From Loigolactobacillus binensis (GTDB taxonomy: Bacteria > Bacillota > Bacilli > Lactobacillales > Lactobacillaceae), in assembly GCF_005405165.1 (NCBI RefSeq), contig NZ_BJDN01000004.1:91875-155874 (forward strand): 64,000 bases of DNA, in the 5' to 3' direction. Position numbers and translations under genes: made by a program. The notes beneath the pieces are model-generated. The model was not told where the DNA came from. It was given only the letters and a program-made list of their open reading frames with translations, and searched no databases. The stretch's first letter is position 1. Each line of letters starts with the position of its first letter. Of this stretch, positions 44,571 to 56,058 are shown in pieces.

Positions 44571-45424
44571 TAATAGCAGCATTAAATCCAATTGCGCTGC
44601 GCTTGGGTCCGCTAGAAATTCACTGGTATGGGGTGATCATTGCTACCGGAGTTGTTTTAGCGGTGGTTTTAGCCATGCGCGAAGCAGAGCGGCGCTTGGT
44701 TTCTACTGATGATCTATTCGATATGATCTTATGGGCGTTACCGTTTGCCTTGATCGGGGCACGAACCTATTACGTGTTGTTTGAGTGGCCGTATTACGCA
44801 GCTCATCCTGGAGAGATCATCGCTATTTGGCATGGTGGCATGGCTATTTATGGCAGTTTGATCGCTGCGGCAGTTGTGGTGCTGATTTTTTGTCGTAAAC
44901 GGCAGTTACCGGTTTGGTTGGTGCTGGATATTGCTGCGCCAACAGTTTTGCTGGGCCAAGGGATTGGTCGCTGGGGTAACTTTATGAATCAAGAGGCCTT
45001 TGGTGCCAAAACAACACTTAGCTTTTTGCAAGGACTGCATTTACCTGATTTTATTATTCAGCAAATGTATATTAGCGGGGCTTATCGGCAACCAACATTT
45101 TTATATGAATCGTTGTGGGATCTTTTAGGCGTGATTTTATTATTGAGTCTGCGCCACCGCAAACACTGGTTTAAACAAGGAGAAGTTTTCTTAGGCTACG
45201 TTACCTGGTATGCTTTTGGTCGCTTTTTCATCGAAGGAATGCGTACAGATAGTTTGATGTTGTTTGGCGGTTTGCGGGTATCACAGTTGTTATCGGCAGT
45301 TTTATTTGTTGGTGCGTTGATTCTCTGGTTCGGCCGTCGTTATTACCAACCGTTGCTAGCTGATTACTTAAGTGGCAACCAGTTGACCTCTGCCGCACGG
45401 GCACAAAAAGATAATGCACATTAA
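44567..45424 (+). CDS. lgt: Prolipoprotein diacylglyceryl transferase
   Basis: Adds diacylglycerol to the lipobox Cys of prolipoproteins such as the PstS encoded here. Length 285 residues, about seven spans. Seen: the Lgt signature [17 protein letters not shown] and the N-terminal [32 protein letters not shown] near the C terminus. The start is TTG 44567, overlapping the hprK stop; hprK-lgt is the usual Firmicute pair. Confidence 0.96.
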   Translation: MIIAALNPIALRLGPLEIHWYGVIIATGVVLAVVLAMREAERRLVSTDDLFDMILWALPFALIGARTYYVLFEWPYYAAHPGEIIAIWHGGMAIYGSLIAAAVVVLIFCRKRQLPVWLVLDIAAPTVLLGQGIGRWGNFMNQEAFGAKTTLSFLQGLHLPDFIIQQMYISGAYRQPTFLYESLWDLLGVILLLSLRHRKHWFKQGEVFLGYVTWYAFGRFFIEGMRTDSLMLFGGLRVSQLLSAVLFVGALILWFGRRYYQPLLADYLSGNQLTSAARAQKDNAH

Positions 45425-45507
45425 GTTAATCATAGACACCCAGTTCAATTTGGATGACCGCATTAATGGCACAGTAATTTTATAGATGAAAAGGAAGATT
45501 TATTATA

Positions 45508-46521
45508 ATGAAGAAAATTGCAGTCTTAGGTGCTGGCTCTTGGGGCACTGTTTTGGCAAATTTATTGGTGAAAAATGGCCATCAAGTCACTTTATGGACG
45601 CACCGGGCTGACCAGGCCACAGAAATCATGACCCAACAAACTAATCACCGTTATTTGGCGGATTTCAAGTTAGACCCACGGCTTGTTGCTACTGCAGATC
45701 TAGCAGCCGCTTTAGCTGATGTGGAAGTGATTCTTTTCGTGATCCCGACTAATGCCACACGCCAAGTTGCACGAAAGGTGGTTACTGTTTTGCAACGCTC
45801 ACAGCGCCAACCGATCATTATTCACGCCAGCAAAGGCTTAGAACAACAATCACATAAACGGCTGTCCGTTGTGTTGGCCGAAGAAATTCCCGCCGCTATG
45901 CGGCAAGCAATCGTTGTACTTTCTGGTCCTAGTCATGCCGAGGATGTTGCAGCTGGTGATATTACCTCCTTGACTGCGGCCTCCAGTGATTTAGCAGCTG
46001 CCGAAACTGTACAGCAGTTGTTCATGAATGATTATTTCCGGGTTTACACGAACACGGATGTTGTTGGCGTTGAAATGGGTGCCGCCTTGAAAAATGTGAT
46101 TGCGATCGGTGCCGGTGCGTTACATGGTCTAGGCTATGGCGATAATACTAAAGCCGCGTTAATGACCCGCGGACTTGCAGAAATTAGTCGGCTTGGAGTA
46201 GCCTTTGGTGCACAACCGCTGACTTTCATCGGTTTATCTGGTGTTGGTGATCTGATCGTGACTTGTACCAGTGTCCATTCACGTAACTGGCGGGCCGGTA
46301 ATCAATTAGGCCAAGGGGAATCTTTAGAGGCCGTTTTGAAAAATATGGGTATGGTCGTTGAAGGTGTTGCTACCACTAAAGCAGCATATGAATTAGCGCA
46401 ACAGCAACAAGTGGATATGCCAATCACCACCGCAATTTATCATGTGCTCTATGAAAATAAAGATATTGGTACCGAAATTGCGACGTTAATGAAGCGGGCT
46501 GGTAAAATGGAATTGGCGTAA
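45508..46521 (+). CDS. gpsA: NAD(P)H-dependent glycerol-3-phosphate dehydrogenase
   Basis: Reduces DHAP to sn-glycerol-3-phosphate for phospholipid synthesis. Length 337 residues. Seen: N-terminal cofactor motif [27 protein letters not shown] with the catalytic-region Lys in [21 protein letters not shown], and C-terminal [16 protein letters not shown]. Start ATG 45508 with AAAAGGAAG. Gene order hprK-lgt-gpsA is conserved in lactobacilli. Confidence 0.97.
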   Translation: MKKIAVLGAGSWGTVLANLLVKNGHQVTLWTHRADQATEIMTQQTNHRYLADFKLDPRLVATADLAAALADVEVILFVIPTNATRQVARKVVTVLQRSQRQPIIIHASKGLEQQSHKRLSVVLAEEIPAAMRQAIVVLSGPSHAEDVAAGDITSLTAASSDLAAAETVQQLFMNDYFRVYTNTDVVGVEMGAALKNVIAIGAGALHGLGYGDNTKAALMTRGLAEISRLGVAFGAQPLTFIGLSGVGDLIVTCTSVHSRNWRAGNQLGQGESLEAVLKNMGMVVEGVATTKAAYELAQQQQVDMPITTAIYHVLYENKDIGTEIATLMKRAGKMELA

Positions 46522-46574
46522 GTGGTTTGATGATAATTAAATGAGAACTTTTTAAATTAACAAATTTGCTTTTA

Positions 46575-46583
46575 TGCTATAAT
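46575..46583 (+). promoter_or_regulatory. Candidate promoter of the TPR gene
   Basis: Extended -10 TGC-TATAAT ending at 46583, 50 bp before the start; -35 weak. Confidence 0.5.
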
Positions 46584-46632
46584 CAATGTGCTTTCAAAGA
46601 TTGATTGAATTCAAAGGAGGAAACAAACCGCC

Positions 46633-47040
46633 ATGGGTGAAGTTATTTCATTTCTACCATCGTGTGAATTTTATTTTAATTTAGGCATGACTGCCTTTTC
46701 CAAAAGCAATTACAAAAAGGCCATCACTTACTTAGAGCGTGCACAAACCTTAGCACACACCGATGATGATTATGTCTTTGCTAATTGTCAGTTAGCCATC
46801 TGCCTACAATACGATAATCGCTATAACGAAGCAATTCAGCGGCTAGAAAAACTGGATTTACACTATGGTGAACATCACCCAGAGATTCAGTATTTCTTGG
46901 CAAATTGCTATGCCTTTATGAATGAGTTTAATCAAAGTTTACAGTACGTTAAAACTTATTTAGCCAGTGGTCAACAAGAATTTAAACATGAAGCGACGGA
47001 TCTATTATCGCAATTACACCACGAACAAGGAAATTTCTAA
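46633..47040 (+). CDS. Small tetratricopeptide-repeat protein
   Basis: Length 135 residues built of about three TPR units (FNLGMTAFSKSNYKKAITYLERA, ANCQLAICLQYDNRYNEAIQRLEKL, QYFLANCYAFMNEFNQSLQYV-type), with no enzyme domain. TPR proteins next to trxB occur in Bacillus (YvcD) and lactobacilli but are usually longer, so this may be a shortened version. Start ATG 46633 with AAAGGAGG. Partner unknown. Confidence 0.75.
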   Translation: MGEVISFLPSCEFYFNLGMTAFSKSNYKKAITYLERAQTLAHTDDDYVFANCQLAICLQYDNRYNEAIQRLEKLDLHYGEHHPEIQYFLANCYAFMNEFNQSLQYVKTYLASGQQEFKHEATDLLSQLHHEQGNF

Positions 47041-47121
47041 CTAAAAGTAAGCAAAATGTTAGACTTTCCTAAAAGCGCAGCGTAAGATGGAAACATAAAC
47101 TTGTGAGATGGAGGAATGAGC

Positions 47122-48075
47122 ATGACAAAACAGGCAGATGTTGTTGTGATCGGTGCCGGTCCTGGTGGCTTGACAGCCGCACTCTACGCGTCACGATCTA
47201 ACCTTTCCGTAATTATTATTGACCGGGGAATTTATGGGGGCCAATTAAATAATACGGCGGAGATTGAAAATTATCCTGGGTTTAAGTCAATTTTAGGTCC
47301 TGATTTGGCGCAGAATATGTACGAAAGTGCAACCCAATTTGGCGCTGAATACGCTTATGGCAACGTGACGAGTGTAGAAGATCAAGGCCAGTTTAAGTTA
47401 GTTCATACCGATGATGGTGACTTTAAAGCCAAGGCCGTTGTCATTGCTACTGGTGCCGACCATCGTAAGTTGGGAATTCCTGGCGAAGAGGATTATAGTG
47501 GCCGTGGTGTTTCCTACTGTGCTGTTTGTGACGGCGCTTTCTTTAAGAATCGTGAAGTTGCCGTGATCGGTGGTGGCGATTCGGCTGTTGAGGAGGGGCT
47601 TTATCTCGCTCAATTAGCTTCAAAAGTTACGATCATTCATCGGCGTGACCAATTACGGGCACAAAAGATTATTCAACAACGCGCTTTTGCTAATCCAAAA
47701 GTTGATTTTGTTTGGAACGCTAATACTCAAGAAATTATGGGTGATGGCCAGAAGGTAACCGGTGTTCGTTATACTGACAAAGTATCCGGTGAGGAACATA
47801 TTTTACCTGCCAGTGGGGCTTTCATCTACGTTGGAATTGATGCGTTGACGACTGGTTTCCAGGATTTAAATATTTTGGATGAAAAAGGCTGGGTCGTTAC
47901 TGATGAACACATGCGCACGGCGACTCCTGGTATTTTTGCACTTGGGGATGTGCGTCAAAAAGATTTGCGGCAGATCACTACTGCTGTTGGCGATGGTGGT
48001 ATCGCTGGTCAAGAGGTCTTCAATTATATTCAGTCATTAGGGGATAAAGTTGATCAGCAGGTTTCCGCAAAATAA
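47122..48075 (+). CDS. trxB: Thioredoxin-disulfide reductase
   Basis: FAD/NADPH flavoenzyme that reduces thioredoxin. Length 317 residues from ATG 47122; GGAGG ends 7 bases before it, while the earlier ATG 47116 is too close to the SD. Seen: FAD motif VVVIGAGPGGLTAALYASR, redox-active CAVC in SYCAVCDGAFF, NADPH motif VAVIGGGDSAVEEGLYL, and C-terminal FALGDVRQKDLRQ. A strong terminator follows. Confidence 0.97.
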   Translation: MTKQADVVVIGAGPGGLTAALYASRSNLSVIIIDRGIYGGQLNNTAEIENYPGFKSILGPDLAQNMYESATQFGAEYAYGNVTSVEDQGQFKLVHTDDGDFKAKAVVIATGADHRKLGIPGEEDYSGRGVSYCAVCDGAFFKNREVAVIGGGDSAVEEGLYLAQLASKVTIIHRRDQLRAQKIIQQRAFANPKVDFVWNANTQEIMGDGQKVTGVRYTDKVSGEEHILPASGAFIYVGIDALTTGFQDLNILDEKGWVVTDEHMRTATPGIFALGDVRQKDLRQITTAVGDGGIAGQEVFNYIQSLGDKVDQQVSAK

Positions 48076-48100
48076 GTTGAATCATTCTTCATTAAATGAG

Positions 48101-48139
48101 CAGCACCAATAAAAGTCGACTTTTGTTGGTGCTGTTTTT
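48101..48139 (+). terminator. Terminator after trxB
   Basis: CAGCACCAA / TTGGTGCTG outer stem with inner AAAAGTCGACTTTT, then T5. Confidence 0.9.
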
Positions 48140-48462
48140 GTATCTTTAATTAAGATCGGCCTTGTCCAATAAGCATTAACTATTTAACAGTAGCATGCTG
48201 ACCGCTAACTTGTCGTAGGTAAAATTTGGTCAGTGCTCAATGGATTAGGTGGTGCCACCCTAATTTTTTTGACCTAAGCCGTTATTTTGAAAATCAGGTT
48301 GGAAACTGCTGTACAATAGCCATTGTGCATTTCACAAAAGCAAATTTGGACTAGACCAATAATCGGTATATGAAAATTAGATTAGGCCTGACCAAGTAAG
48401 TTTAGTGAAGCGCTCCCGTTTGTAGTATACTGTTGATGAATAACTACGAGGAGATGAAGCAA
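48140..48462 (+). other. Leader/intergenic region before phosphoglucomutase
   Basis: No gene seen. At 48245-48270 TTAGGTGG-TG-CCACCCTAA is followed by T7, a second terminator-like hairpin not attached to any obvious gene. A -10 TATACT lies at 48426-48431 (TTAGTG at 48402-48407 as a weak -35, 18 bp spacer) with a transcription start expected near 48438. Confidence 0.5.
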
Positions 48463-50187
48463 TTGGCATGGCAAGATACTTATCAAACTTGGGTAGCATA
48501 TCCTGGGTTAGATGCTGATTTGAAGGAAGAATTAACGGCAACAACGGATCAAGGACAATTAGAAGACGCTTTTTATGCGCCGATGGAATTTGGTACTGCC
48601 GGTATGCGCGGTATTATGGGTCCTGGGATCAACCGGATGAACATTTATACAGTGCGGCAAGCAACTGAAGGCTTGGCGCGTTTAATGGATACATTAGATG
48701 AAGCAACGAAAAAGCAGGGGGTCGCTATTAGTTTTGACTCCCGCTATAATTCTGAATTATTTGCGCACGAAGCCGCTCGTGTTTTAGGCGCACACCAAAT
48801 TCCGAGTTACGTTTTTGACGGTTTGCGACCAACACCAGAATTATCCTTTGCTGTTCGTCATTTGAAGACTTACGCTGGAATCATGTTGACGGCAAGTCAT
48901 AATCCTAAGCAATATAATGGTTACAAGATCTATGGTCCTGATGGTGGACAAATGCCGCCTAAAGAAGCAGATTTGATCACAAGTTATGTGCGGAAGGTCG
49001 CTGATTTATTCGCAATTGATGTGGCCGACGAGCATGCTTTGCGGACGGCTAAATTGATGACTTTGATCGGCGAGGATGTGGATGAGGCCTATCTGACTAA
49101 CATTAAAAAAGTGACGATCAACCAAAAATTAGTCGATGAAATTGGTCCTAAGCTAAAGCTAGTTTACTCACCGCTGCATGGTACCGGGAAAATGTTAGGC
49201 TCGCAAGCATTACATAATGCTGGTTTTACACAGTTTAAGTTAGTTGCCCAACAAGCCATTGCTGATCCGGAATTTCCGACGGTGGCATTTCCTAACCCAG
49301 AATTTCCAGAAGCGTTTGATATGGCGATCGCATTAGGTAAAGAAGAAAATGCGGATATTTTAGTTGCAACCGATCCTGATGCTGATCGTTTGGGAACCGC
49401 CGTTCGCCAGCCAAATGGCGAATATCGTTTATTAAACGGTAACCAAATTGCGGCTTTAATGTTGGATTATATTTTACGGGCTAATCAAACGGCAGGAACT
49501 TTGCCGGCTAATGCAGTAGCCATCAAATCAATTGTGTCTACGGAACTAGCGACGCAAATTGCGCACCATTATCATGTTGAAATGCTCAATGTTTTAACGG
49601 GCTTTAAATTTATTGGTGAAAAAATCAAGCAGTATGAAGTAGACCATAGCCATACTTATATGTACGGCTTTGAGGAGAGTTATGGATCGTTGATCAATCC
49701 TTTTGTTCGTGATAAGGATGCGATTCAAGGTCTATTATTGTTGGCTGAAATTGCGGCTTACTATCAAAAACAAGGTAAGACTTTGTATGATGGTTTGCAG
49801 GATTTATTTAAAGCTTATGGTTATTATGCTGAAAAGACCATTTCACAAACCTTTGATGGCGTTAGTGGTGCTGATAAAATGACCAAATTAATGACTAAGT
49901 TCCGGGAAGAACAACCAGTAGCGTTTAATGACGTTAAAATTACTGCAGTGGAAGATTTTGCCCAACAAACTAAGACTTACGCTGATGGGCATCAAGAAAA
50001 GATGACATTGCCAACTTCTAATGTTTTGAAGTATTTGTTGGCAGATGAAACTTGGATCGCGATCCGACCATCTGGTACTGAACCTAAGATTAAGTTCTAT
50101 GTTGGTACGATCGGGGATAGTGAGGCTAATGCTGCCACTAAATTAGCTGCTTTTGAAAAAGCATTAACTGAATTTGCTGCTGAATAA
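48463..50187 (+). CDS. pgcA: Phosphoglucomutase/phosphomannomutase (alpha-PGM)
   Basis: Interconverts glucose-1-phosphate and glucose-6-phosphate, feeding UDP-glucose for wall polymers and glycolipids. Length 574 residues. Seen: phospho-Ser loop MLTASHNPKQYNGYK, metal loop ATDPDADRLG, sugar loop GFEESYG and phosphate loop IRPSGTEPKIKF. Start placed at TTG 48463 (AWQDTYQTW), 9 bases after GAGGAG. The upstream in-frame TTG 48433 and ATG 48436 fall at or before the predicted transcription start, and ATG 48454 abuts the SD. Confidence 0.93.
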   Translation: MAWQDTYQTWVAYPGLDADLKEELTATTDQGQLEDAFYAPMEFGTAGMRGIMGPGINRMNIYTVRQATEGLARLMDTLDEATKKQGVAISFDSRYNSELFAHEAARVLGAHQIPSYVFDGLRPTPELSFAVRHLKTYAGIMLTASHNPKQYNGYKIYGPDGGQMPPKEADLITSYVRKVADLFAIDVADEHALRTAKLMTLIGEDVDEAYLTNIKKVTINQKLVDEIGPKLKLVYSPLHGTGKMLGSQALHNAGFTQFKLVAQQAIADPEFPTVAFPNPEFPEAFDMAIALGKEENADILVATDPDADRLGTAVRQPNGEYRLLNGNQIAALMLDYILRANQTAGTLPANAVAIKSIVSTELATQIAHHYHVEMLNVLTGFKFIGEKIKQYEVDHSHTYMYGFEESYGSLINPFVRDKDAIQGLLLLAEIAAYYQKQGKTLYDGLQDLFKAYGYYAEKTISQTFDGVSGADKMTKLMTKFREEQPVAFNDVKITAVEDFAQQTKTYADGHQEKMTLPTSNVLKYLLADETWIAIRPSGTEPKIKFYVGTIGDSEANAATKLAAFEKALTEFAAE

Positions 50188-50195
50188 GTGTTTAG

Positions 50196-50225
50196 AAGCT
50201 CAGTCTTAATTGGCTGAGCTTTTTA
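50196..50225 (+). terminator. Terminator after pgcA
   Basis: AAGCTCAG / CTGAGCTT stem, then T5. Confidence 0.85.
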
Positions 50226-50303
50226 TGAAGCAAAGAACTTGTCAGCTTAAGCAAATATCGGTAAAATAGTAACAATTTAAATCAAAATAGGTAGGTGACC
50301 AGC

Positions 50304-50939
50304 ATGGGAATGCATCAATATTTACAAAGTTTAAGCAATTTAGAAACGATCCACCGCGCACCAGGTTATTTTAAATATGAAGAGCATTCAGTTGCGGCAC
50401 ACTCCTTTAAGGTGACCCAGATTGCACAGATGTTAGGCGATATTGAAGAGAATGCCGGTCAAACCGTGAATTGGCGTGCGTTATACGAAAAGGCGTTAAA
50501 TCACGATTATACCGAACGCTTTATCGGTGATATTAAAACGCCGGTTAAATATGCGACACCGACTTTACGGCAAATGTTGGCGGATGTTGACGCAAATTTA
50601 ACGGAAACGTTTATTCAAAACGAACTACCAACCGAGTTTCAGGCGGCGTATCGGCGGCGATTAAGTGAAGGCAAAGACGATACACTGGAAGGACGAATCT
50701 TATCGGTTGCTGATAAGGTCGATTTACTTTATGAATCCTTTGGTGAGATCCAAAAAGGAAATCCAGAACCCGTTTTTACAGAAATTTATCGGGAAAGTTT
50801 ACAGACGATTGTTGATTTTGTTGATATGGCCAGCGTTCAATATTTCTTTAAAGAAATTCTGCCTGATTTGTTGGCAGAAAACTTCACTAATCAGGATGAA
50901 TTGCGGCAGATCACCCAGCAGATCACTGCTGGTAAATAG
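50304..50939 (+). CDS. YfbR-like HD-domain hydrolase (5'-deoxynucleotidase type)
   Basis: Length 211 residues from ATG 50304 (SD AGGTAGGTG). Seen: HD-domain metal ligands in EEHSVAAHSFKV and the HD pair in ALNHDYTERFIGDI, and a later Asp in ILSVADKVDLL. YfbR-like enzymes remove phosphate from deoxynucleoside monophosphates. The gene lies just upstream of the uvrBA SOS region but is not clearly part of it. Confidence 0.82.
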   Translation: MGMHQYLQSLSNLETIHRAPGYFKYEEHSVAAHSFKVTQIAQMLGDIEENAGQTVNWRALYEKALNHDYTERFIGDIKTPVKYATPTLRQMLADVDANLTETFIQNELPTEFQAAYRRRLSEGKDDTLEGRILSVADKVDLLYESFGEIQKGNPEPVFTEIYRESLQTIVDFVDMASVQYFFKEILPDLLAENFTNQDELRQITQQITAGK

Positions 50940-51000
50940 GGGTTCTAACGGCTTGTTGGCGCGAAAAGAATAAAATAAGTTTTGCTGAACAACATAGTAG

Positions 51001-51026
51001 CGAAAATATGTTCGCTATGCTAAAAT
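51001..51026 (+). promoter_or_regulatory. LexA box and promoter of uvrBA
   Basis: CGAAAATATGTTCG (51001-51014) matches the SOS consensus CGAACATATGTTCG except one base. A -10-like TATGCT/TAAAAT (51016-51026) follows directly, so LexA would block the promoter. The -35 is unclear (TTGCTG at 50982 is too far). Confidence 0.75.
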
Positions 51027-51047
51027 TGAACCAGTAAATTGACAAGT

Positions 51048-51075
51048 AAGGTTGGGAGTTGCTTCCAACCTTTTT
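51048..51075 (+). terminator. Terminator-like hairpin inside the uvrB leader
   Basis: AAGGTTGG / CCAACCTT, 9-base loop, T5, between the SOS promoter and the uvrB start. It may end upstream read-through or act as an attenuator. Confidence 0.6.
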
Positions 51076-51127
51076 CGTTTGGTGCGTATTTGCACAGTAA
51101 ATTAGAGTTTGAGTGGGAGGTTATTCT

Positions 51128-53134
51128 GTGATTCAACGTGAAGCACATCGTGATTTTGAATTAGTTTCGCCTTATCAGCCTGCTGGTGATCAACCGACAG
51201 CGATCGCACAATTGACCAAGGGTATCAAAGATGGTACCAAGGCACAGATTTTGCTTGGTGCAACGGGGACCGGGAAAACTTTCACGATGAGTGAAGTTAT
51301 TAAAAATGTTAATAAACCAACATTAGTTTTAGCACACAATAAAACCTTAGCCGGGCAACTTTATGGTGAATTTAAACAATTTTTCCCGCATAATGCAGTG
51401 GAATACTTTGTTAGTTACTATGACTATTATCAGCCAGAGGCTTATGTGCCTTCCAGTGATACTTATATTGAAAAAGATTCTAGTATTAATGATGAAATCG
51501 ATAAATTACGGCATTCGGCGACCAGCTCGTTATTAGAGCGTGATGATGTGATCGTAGTGGCTTCAGTTTCGAGTATTTTTGGTTTAGGTGATCCTAAAGA
51601 ATATGCTGATCATGTGCTGTCGATTCGTGTTGGTCAAGAATTGGAGCGCAATGAATTATTACGCCAACTAGTCAGTATTCAATTTGAACGCAACGATATT
51701 GATTTTCAGCGGGGCCGTTTTCGGGTACGTGGTGATGTGATCGAGATCTTTCCAGCTTCCCGGGATGAACGTGCGTTACGCATCGAGTTTTTTGGCGATG
51801 AAATTGATCGTATTCGCGAAGTCGATGCTTTGACAGGTGAAGTTATTGGTGATCGCGATCACGTCGCCATTTTTCCGGCAACACATTTTATGACCAATGA
51901 TGCACAAATGGAACACGCAATTGATGGTATTGCCGCTGAATTAAAAACGCGCTTGGCTGAATTAAACGATCAGCATAAGTTGTTGGAAGCACAACGTTTG
52001 GAACAACGGACTAATTATGATATTGAAATGATGCGGGAAATGGGCTATACCTCAGGCATTGAAAACTACTCGCGGCATATGGACGGTCGTAAACCAGGGG
52101 AACCGCCGTACACATTGATCGACTTTTTCCCGAAAGATTTTCTGATCATGGTCGATGAATCGCATGTGACAATGCCCCAAGTTCGCGGAATGTATAATGG
52201 TGATCGAGCCCGCAAACAAATGTTAGTTGATTACGGTTTTCGTTTGCCGAGTGCGTTGGATAATCGGCCGTTGACCATAAAAGAATTTGAACAGCACGTC
52301 AATCAGATTGTTTATGTTTCTGCAACGCCTGGCCCTTATGAATATGAACAAACCGATCAGGTAGCCGAGCAGATCATTCGGCCGACAGGATTGTTGGATC
52401 CTAAAATTGAAGTGCGGCCGATCATGGGTCAGATCGATGATCTAGTCGGTGAGATCAACTTACGAATTGAGCGCCACGAACGAACTTTTATCACAACGTT
52501 GACTAAAAAAATGGCCGAAGATTTAACCGACTATTTGAAAGAGTTGGGTATTAAAGTCCGTTATTTGCATAGTGATATTAAAACTTTGGAACGGACGCAA
52601 ATTATTCGTGATCTCCGTTTAGGTAAATTTGACGTATTAGTTGGGATCAATTTATTGCGTGAAGGGATCGATGTGCCGGAAGTATCGTTGATCGCTATTT
52701 TGGATGCGGATAAGGAAGGTTTCTTGCGCAGTGAGCGTTCATTGATCCAAACAATTGGGCGGGCATCCCGCAATGTTGACGGAACAGTTATTATGTACGC
52801 CGATAATATTACTGATTCGATGAAAGGTGCGATTGATGAAACTGCGCGGCGGCGGTCAATTCAGGAAGCCTATAATGAAAAGCATCACATCACACCGACA
52901 ACGATCAAAAAAGAAATTCGTGATCTGATCTCACCAGTTAAATCAGTACCAGTGGACGAACACAACGGCGAGGCCATTGCTGAAACCGACTTTAATGACA
53001 TGTCGAAAAAGGAACAAAAAGCCATGATTGGACGGTTAGAAGAGCAGATGCGTACAGCAGCCAAGAATTTGGAGTTTGAGCAGGCGGCGACATTGCGCGA
53101 TACGATTTTAGAATTAAAAGCAGAAATTGAATAG
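51128..53134 (+). CDS. uvrB: Excinuclease ABC subunit B
   Basis: Damage-verifying helicase of nucleotide excision repair. Length 668 residues from GTG 51128 ([20 protein letters not shown]), 7 bases after GGGAGG; the GTG at 51113 overlaps the SD. Seen: Walker [14 protein letters not shown], beta-hairpin [20 protein letters not shown], helicase motifs IYVDESHV-type [11 protein letters not shown] and [14 protein letters not shown], and the C-terminal UVR domain ([20 protein letters not shown]). SOS-regulated by the box at 51001. Confidence 0.97.
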   Translation: MIQREAHRDFELVSPYQPAGDQPTAIAQLTKGIKDGTKAQILLGATGTGKTFTMSEVIKNVNKPTLVLAHNKTLAGQLYGEFKQFFPHNAVEYFVSYYDYYQPEAYVPSSDTYIEKDSSINDEIDKLRHSATSSLLERDDVIVVASVSSIFGLGDPKEYADHVLSIRVGQELERNELLRQLVSIQFERNDIDFQRGRFRVRGDVIEIFPASRDERALRIEFFGDEIDRIREVDALTGEVIGDRDHVAIFPATHFMTNDAQMEHAIDGIAAELKTRLAELNDQHKLLEAQRLEQRTNYDIEMMREMGYTSGIENYSRHMDGRKPGEPPYTLIDFFPKDFLIMVDESHVTMPQVRGMYNGDRARKQMLVDYGFRLPSALDNRPLTIKEFEQHVNQIVYVSATPGPYEYEQTDQVAEQIIRPTGLLDPKIEVRPIMGQIDDLVGEINLRIERHERTFITTLTKKMAEDLTDYLKELGIKVRYLHSDIKTLERTQIIRDLRLGKFDVLVGINLLREGIDVPEVSLIAILDADKEGFLRSERSLIQTIGRASRNVDGTVIMYADNITDSMKGAIDETARRRSIQEAYNEKHHITPTTIKKEIRDLISPVKSVPVDEHNGEAIAETDFNDMSKKEQKAMIGRLEEQMRTAAKNLEFEQAATLRDTILELKAEIE

Positions 53135-53195
53135 TGGTACGTGGGGCCTAATTGTTCTATTTTAGGCGCCACATCCTAGTAGGAGGAAATAACTT

Positions 53196-56051
53196 TTGGC
53201 AAACGATAAAATTGTGATTCATGGGGCGCGGGCCCACAATTTAAAAGATATTGATGTGACCATTCCCCGGGACAAATTAGTCGTCGTCACCGGTTTATCA
53301 GGTTCTGGCAAAAGCTCATTGGCGTTTGATACGTTATATGCTGAAGGCCAGCGCCGTTATGTGGAAAGCTTATCGGCCTATGCACGCCAGTTTTTAGGTC
53401 AAATGGATAAGCCAGATGTAGATTCCATTGATGGGTTAAGCCCAGCTATTTCCATTGATCAAAAAACGACATCCAAGAATCCGCGCTCAACGGTAGGAAC
53501 GGTCACTGAGATTAATGACTATTTACGTTTGTTGTGGGCGCGGGTTGGCCACCCGATCTGTCCCAACGATGGCACCGAGATCAGTAGTCAAACGGTGGAA
53601 CAAATGGTTAATCGTGTCCTCGCTTTGCCTGAAGGTACGCGGCTACAGATCATGTCGCCGATCATTCGCGGTAAAAAAGGTCAGCACAAAAAAGTTTTGC
53701 AACGCATTCAAAAAGAAGGTTATGTCCGTGTTCGGATCGATGACGAAATTCAGGACGTTGGCGATGATATTGAACTGGATAAGAATAAGAAACATGATAT
53801 TGATATTGTAATTGATCGGATTATTGTTAAGGCTAGTGCCCGATCGCGACTATTTGACTCGTTTGAATCAGCGTTACGCCTATCTGCAGGGTATGCCACC
53901 GCAGACATTATTGGTGGTGACCCCATTTTGTTTTCTGAACACTATGCCTGTCCTTACTGTGGTTTTACGATCGGCGAACTAGAACCACGTTTATTTTCGT
54001 TTAACGCACCATTTGGGGCTTGTTCTGAATGTGATGGTTTAGGGATGAAGTTGGAAGTCGATACTGATTTAGTCGTTCCTGATCCGAGTATGACTTTACG
54101 TGCCGGCGCATTAGCACCGTGGAATCCAATTTCATCACAATATTACCCACAGTTACTAGAACAAGCGGCCACGGCTTTTGATATTGATCTGGATACACCG
54201 TTTAAAAAGTTAAGCGCTGAGCAGCAACAGACGATCCTTTACGGCGCCGGCGACCAAACCTTTCATTTTCATTACGAAAATGACTTTGGTGGGATTCGTG
54301 ATGTTGACGCTACATTTGAAGGAGTCGTCAACAATGTGGCCCGCCGTTATCGGGAAACTAACAGTGATTTCACCCGGACGCAGATGCGGCAATATATGAC
54401 TGAATTGACTTGCCCAGTTTGTCATGGCTATCGTTTGAATCCACAGGCTTTGGCGGTTAAAGTCAATGGTGAACATATTGCGGAAGTTTCTGATTATGCG
54501 ATCAATGACTCTCTAGCATTCTTCAAGCACTTAAAATTGACGGAAAAAGAAAACACGATTGCTAAACCAATTCTGAAAGAAGTGACTGATCGGTTAACCT
54601 TCTTGAAAAATGTTGGGTTAGACTATTTGAATTTAAGCCGTTCTGCGGGTACTTTATCTGGTGGTGAGGCGCAGCGGATTCGTTTGGCGACGCAAATCGG
54701 CTCCAACTTATCCGGCGTGCTGTATATTTTGGACGAACCATCCATTGGCTTGCATCAACGGGACAACGATCGTTTGATCACGTCGTTGAAGTCAATGCGT
54801 GATCTCGGTAATACATTGATCGTGGTCGAACATGATGAAGATACCATGCGTGCTGCCGATTATTTGATCGACATCGGGCCGGGTGCTGGTGAAAATGGCG
54901 GCCGGGTAATGGCTGCCGGTACGCCGGCGGAGGTAGAGGCCAATCCACATTCATTAACTGGTCAATATTTAGCTGGAGAAAAATACATTCCACTACCAGA
55001 AAAGCGGCGCAAAGGTAATGGTAAGAAAATTCGCATTACTGGTGCCAGTGAACATAACTTAAAGAACATTACGGTGGATTTTCCATTGGGCAAGTTTATT
55101 GTTGTCACTGGGGTTTCCGGTTCAGGCAAATCAACACTGGTCAACAGTATTCTGAAGCGTGTCTTAGCACAAAAGCTCAATCGCAATAAACAAAAGCCTG
55201 GTCAGTATAAATCGGTTGCTGGTGTTAAAAATATTGATAAAATTGTCGACATTGATCAAAGTCCGATCGGGCGGACGCCGCGCAGTAATCCGGCGACCTA
55301 TACCAGTGTCTTCGACGATATTCGTGATTTATTTGCACAAACAAATGAGGCCAAGATTCATGGCTACAAAAAGAACCGTTTCAGCTTCAACGTTAAAGGC
55401 GGACGCTGTGAGGCCTGTAAAGGGGACGGCATCATCAAGATTGAAATGAATTTCTTGCCGGACGTCTATGTCCCGTGTGAGGTTTGTCATGGTACTCGGT
55501 ATAATTCCGAAACATTGGCGGTGCTGTACAAAGGCTATAGTATTGCTGACGTTTTAAACATGACGGTGATGCAAGCTTTGAAATTGTTTGAACCGATTCC
55601 GAAAATTCGGCGTAAATTGCAAACGATCGTGGATGTTGGCTTAGGTTACGTCACACTAGGTCAATCTGCTACCACTTTATCAGGTGGTGAGGCACAACGA
55701 ATGAAGTTAGCTTCCGAGCTTCATCGGCGCCAAACCGGTAAAACGTTCTATATTTTAGATGAACCGACTACGGGCTTGCATACTGACGATATCAATCGTT
55801 TGTTGACGGTTTTGCATCGCTTAGTCGATGCTGGCAACACGGTTTTGATCATCGAGCATAATTTAGATGTGATCAAAACGGCTGATTATTTGATCGATCT
55901 AGGACCAGAAGGTGGCGCCGGTGGTGGTGAAGTTTTAGCAACTGGCACGCCTGAAAAAATTGCAGCGACGCTTAACAGTTATACTGGCCAATATTTAAAG
56001 CCCGTTTTAGAGCGGGATAGCAAACGGCCGCGGTTTGAACAAAATCAATAA
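53196..56051 (+). CDS. uvrA: Excinuclease ABC subunit A
   Basis: DNA-damage sensor ATPase of nucleotide excision repair. Length 951 residues, TTG start 53196 after AGGAGG. Seen: two ABC modules with Walker [17 protein letters not shown] and [14 protein letters not shown], signatures [12 protein letters not shown] and [12 protein letters not shown], and zinc fingers CPYC...CSEC and CEAC...CEVC. It follows uvrB by 61 bp and is transcribed with it. Confidence 0.98.
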   Translation: MANDKIVIHGARAHNLKDIDVTIPRDKLVVVTGLSGSGKSSLAFDTLYAEGQRRYVESLSAYARQFLGQMDKPDVDSIDGLSPAISIDQKTTSKNPRSTVGTVTEINDYLRLLWARVGHPICPNDGTEISSQTVEQMVNRVLALPEGTRLQIMSPIIRGKKGQHKKVLQRIQKEGYVRVRIDDEIQDVGDDIELDKNKKHDIDIVIDRIIVKASARSRLFDSFESALRLSAGYATADIIGGDPILFSEHYACPYCGFTIGELEPRLFSFNAPFGACSECDGLGMKLEVDTDLVVPDPSMTLRAGALAPWNPISSQYYPQLLEQAATAFDIDLDTPFKKLSAEQQQTILYGAGDQTFHFHYENDFGGIRDVDATFEGVVNNVARRYRETNSDFTRTQMRQYMTELTCPVCHGYRLNPQALAVKVNGEHIAEVSDYAINDSLAFFKHLKLTEKENTIAKPILKEVTDRLTFLKNVGLDYLNLSRSAGTLSGGEAQRIRLATQIGSNLSGVLYILDEPSIGLHQRDNDRLITSLKSMRDLGNTLIVVEHDEDTMRAADYLIDIGPGAGENGGRVMAAGTPAEVEANPHSLTGQYLAGEKYIPLPEKRRKGNGKKIRITGASEHNLKNITVDFPLGKFIVVTGVSGSGKSTLVNSILKRVLAQKLNRNKQKPGQYKSVAGVKNIDKIVDIDQSPIGRTPRSNPATYTSVFDDIRDLFAQTNEAKIHGYKKNRFSFNVKGGRCEACKGDGIIKIEMNFLPDVYVPCEVCHGTRYNSETLAVLYKGYSIADVLNMTVMQALKLFEPIPKIRRKLQTIVDVGLGYVTLGQSATTLSGGEAQRMKLASELHRRQTGKTFYILDEPTTGLHTDDINRLLTVLHRLVDAGNTVLIIEHNLDVIKTADYLIDLGPEGGAGGGEVLATGTPEKIAATLNSYTGQYLKPVLERDSKRPRFEQNQ

Positions 56052-56058
56052 AAATGAG

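Noticed and set aside
48245..48270. T-box leader before pgcA
   Set aside because: The GGTGG...CCACC text recalls the T-box, but AGGGTGGNACCGCG is not matched, there is no specifier stem and the downstream gene is not an amino-acid gene.
51113..51127. GTG 51113 as uvrB start
   Set aside because: It overlaps the SD; GTG 51128 has the correct spacing and family N terminus.
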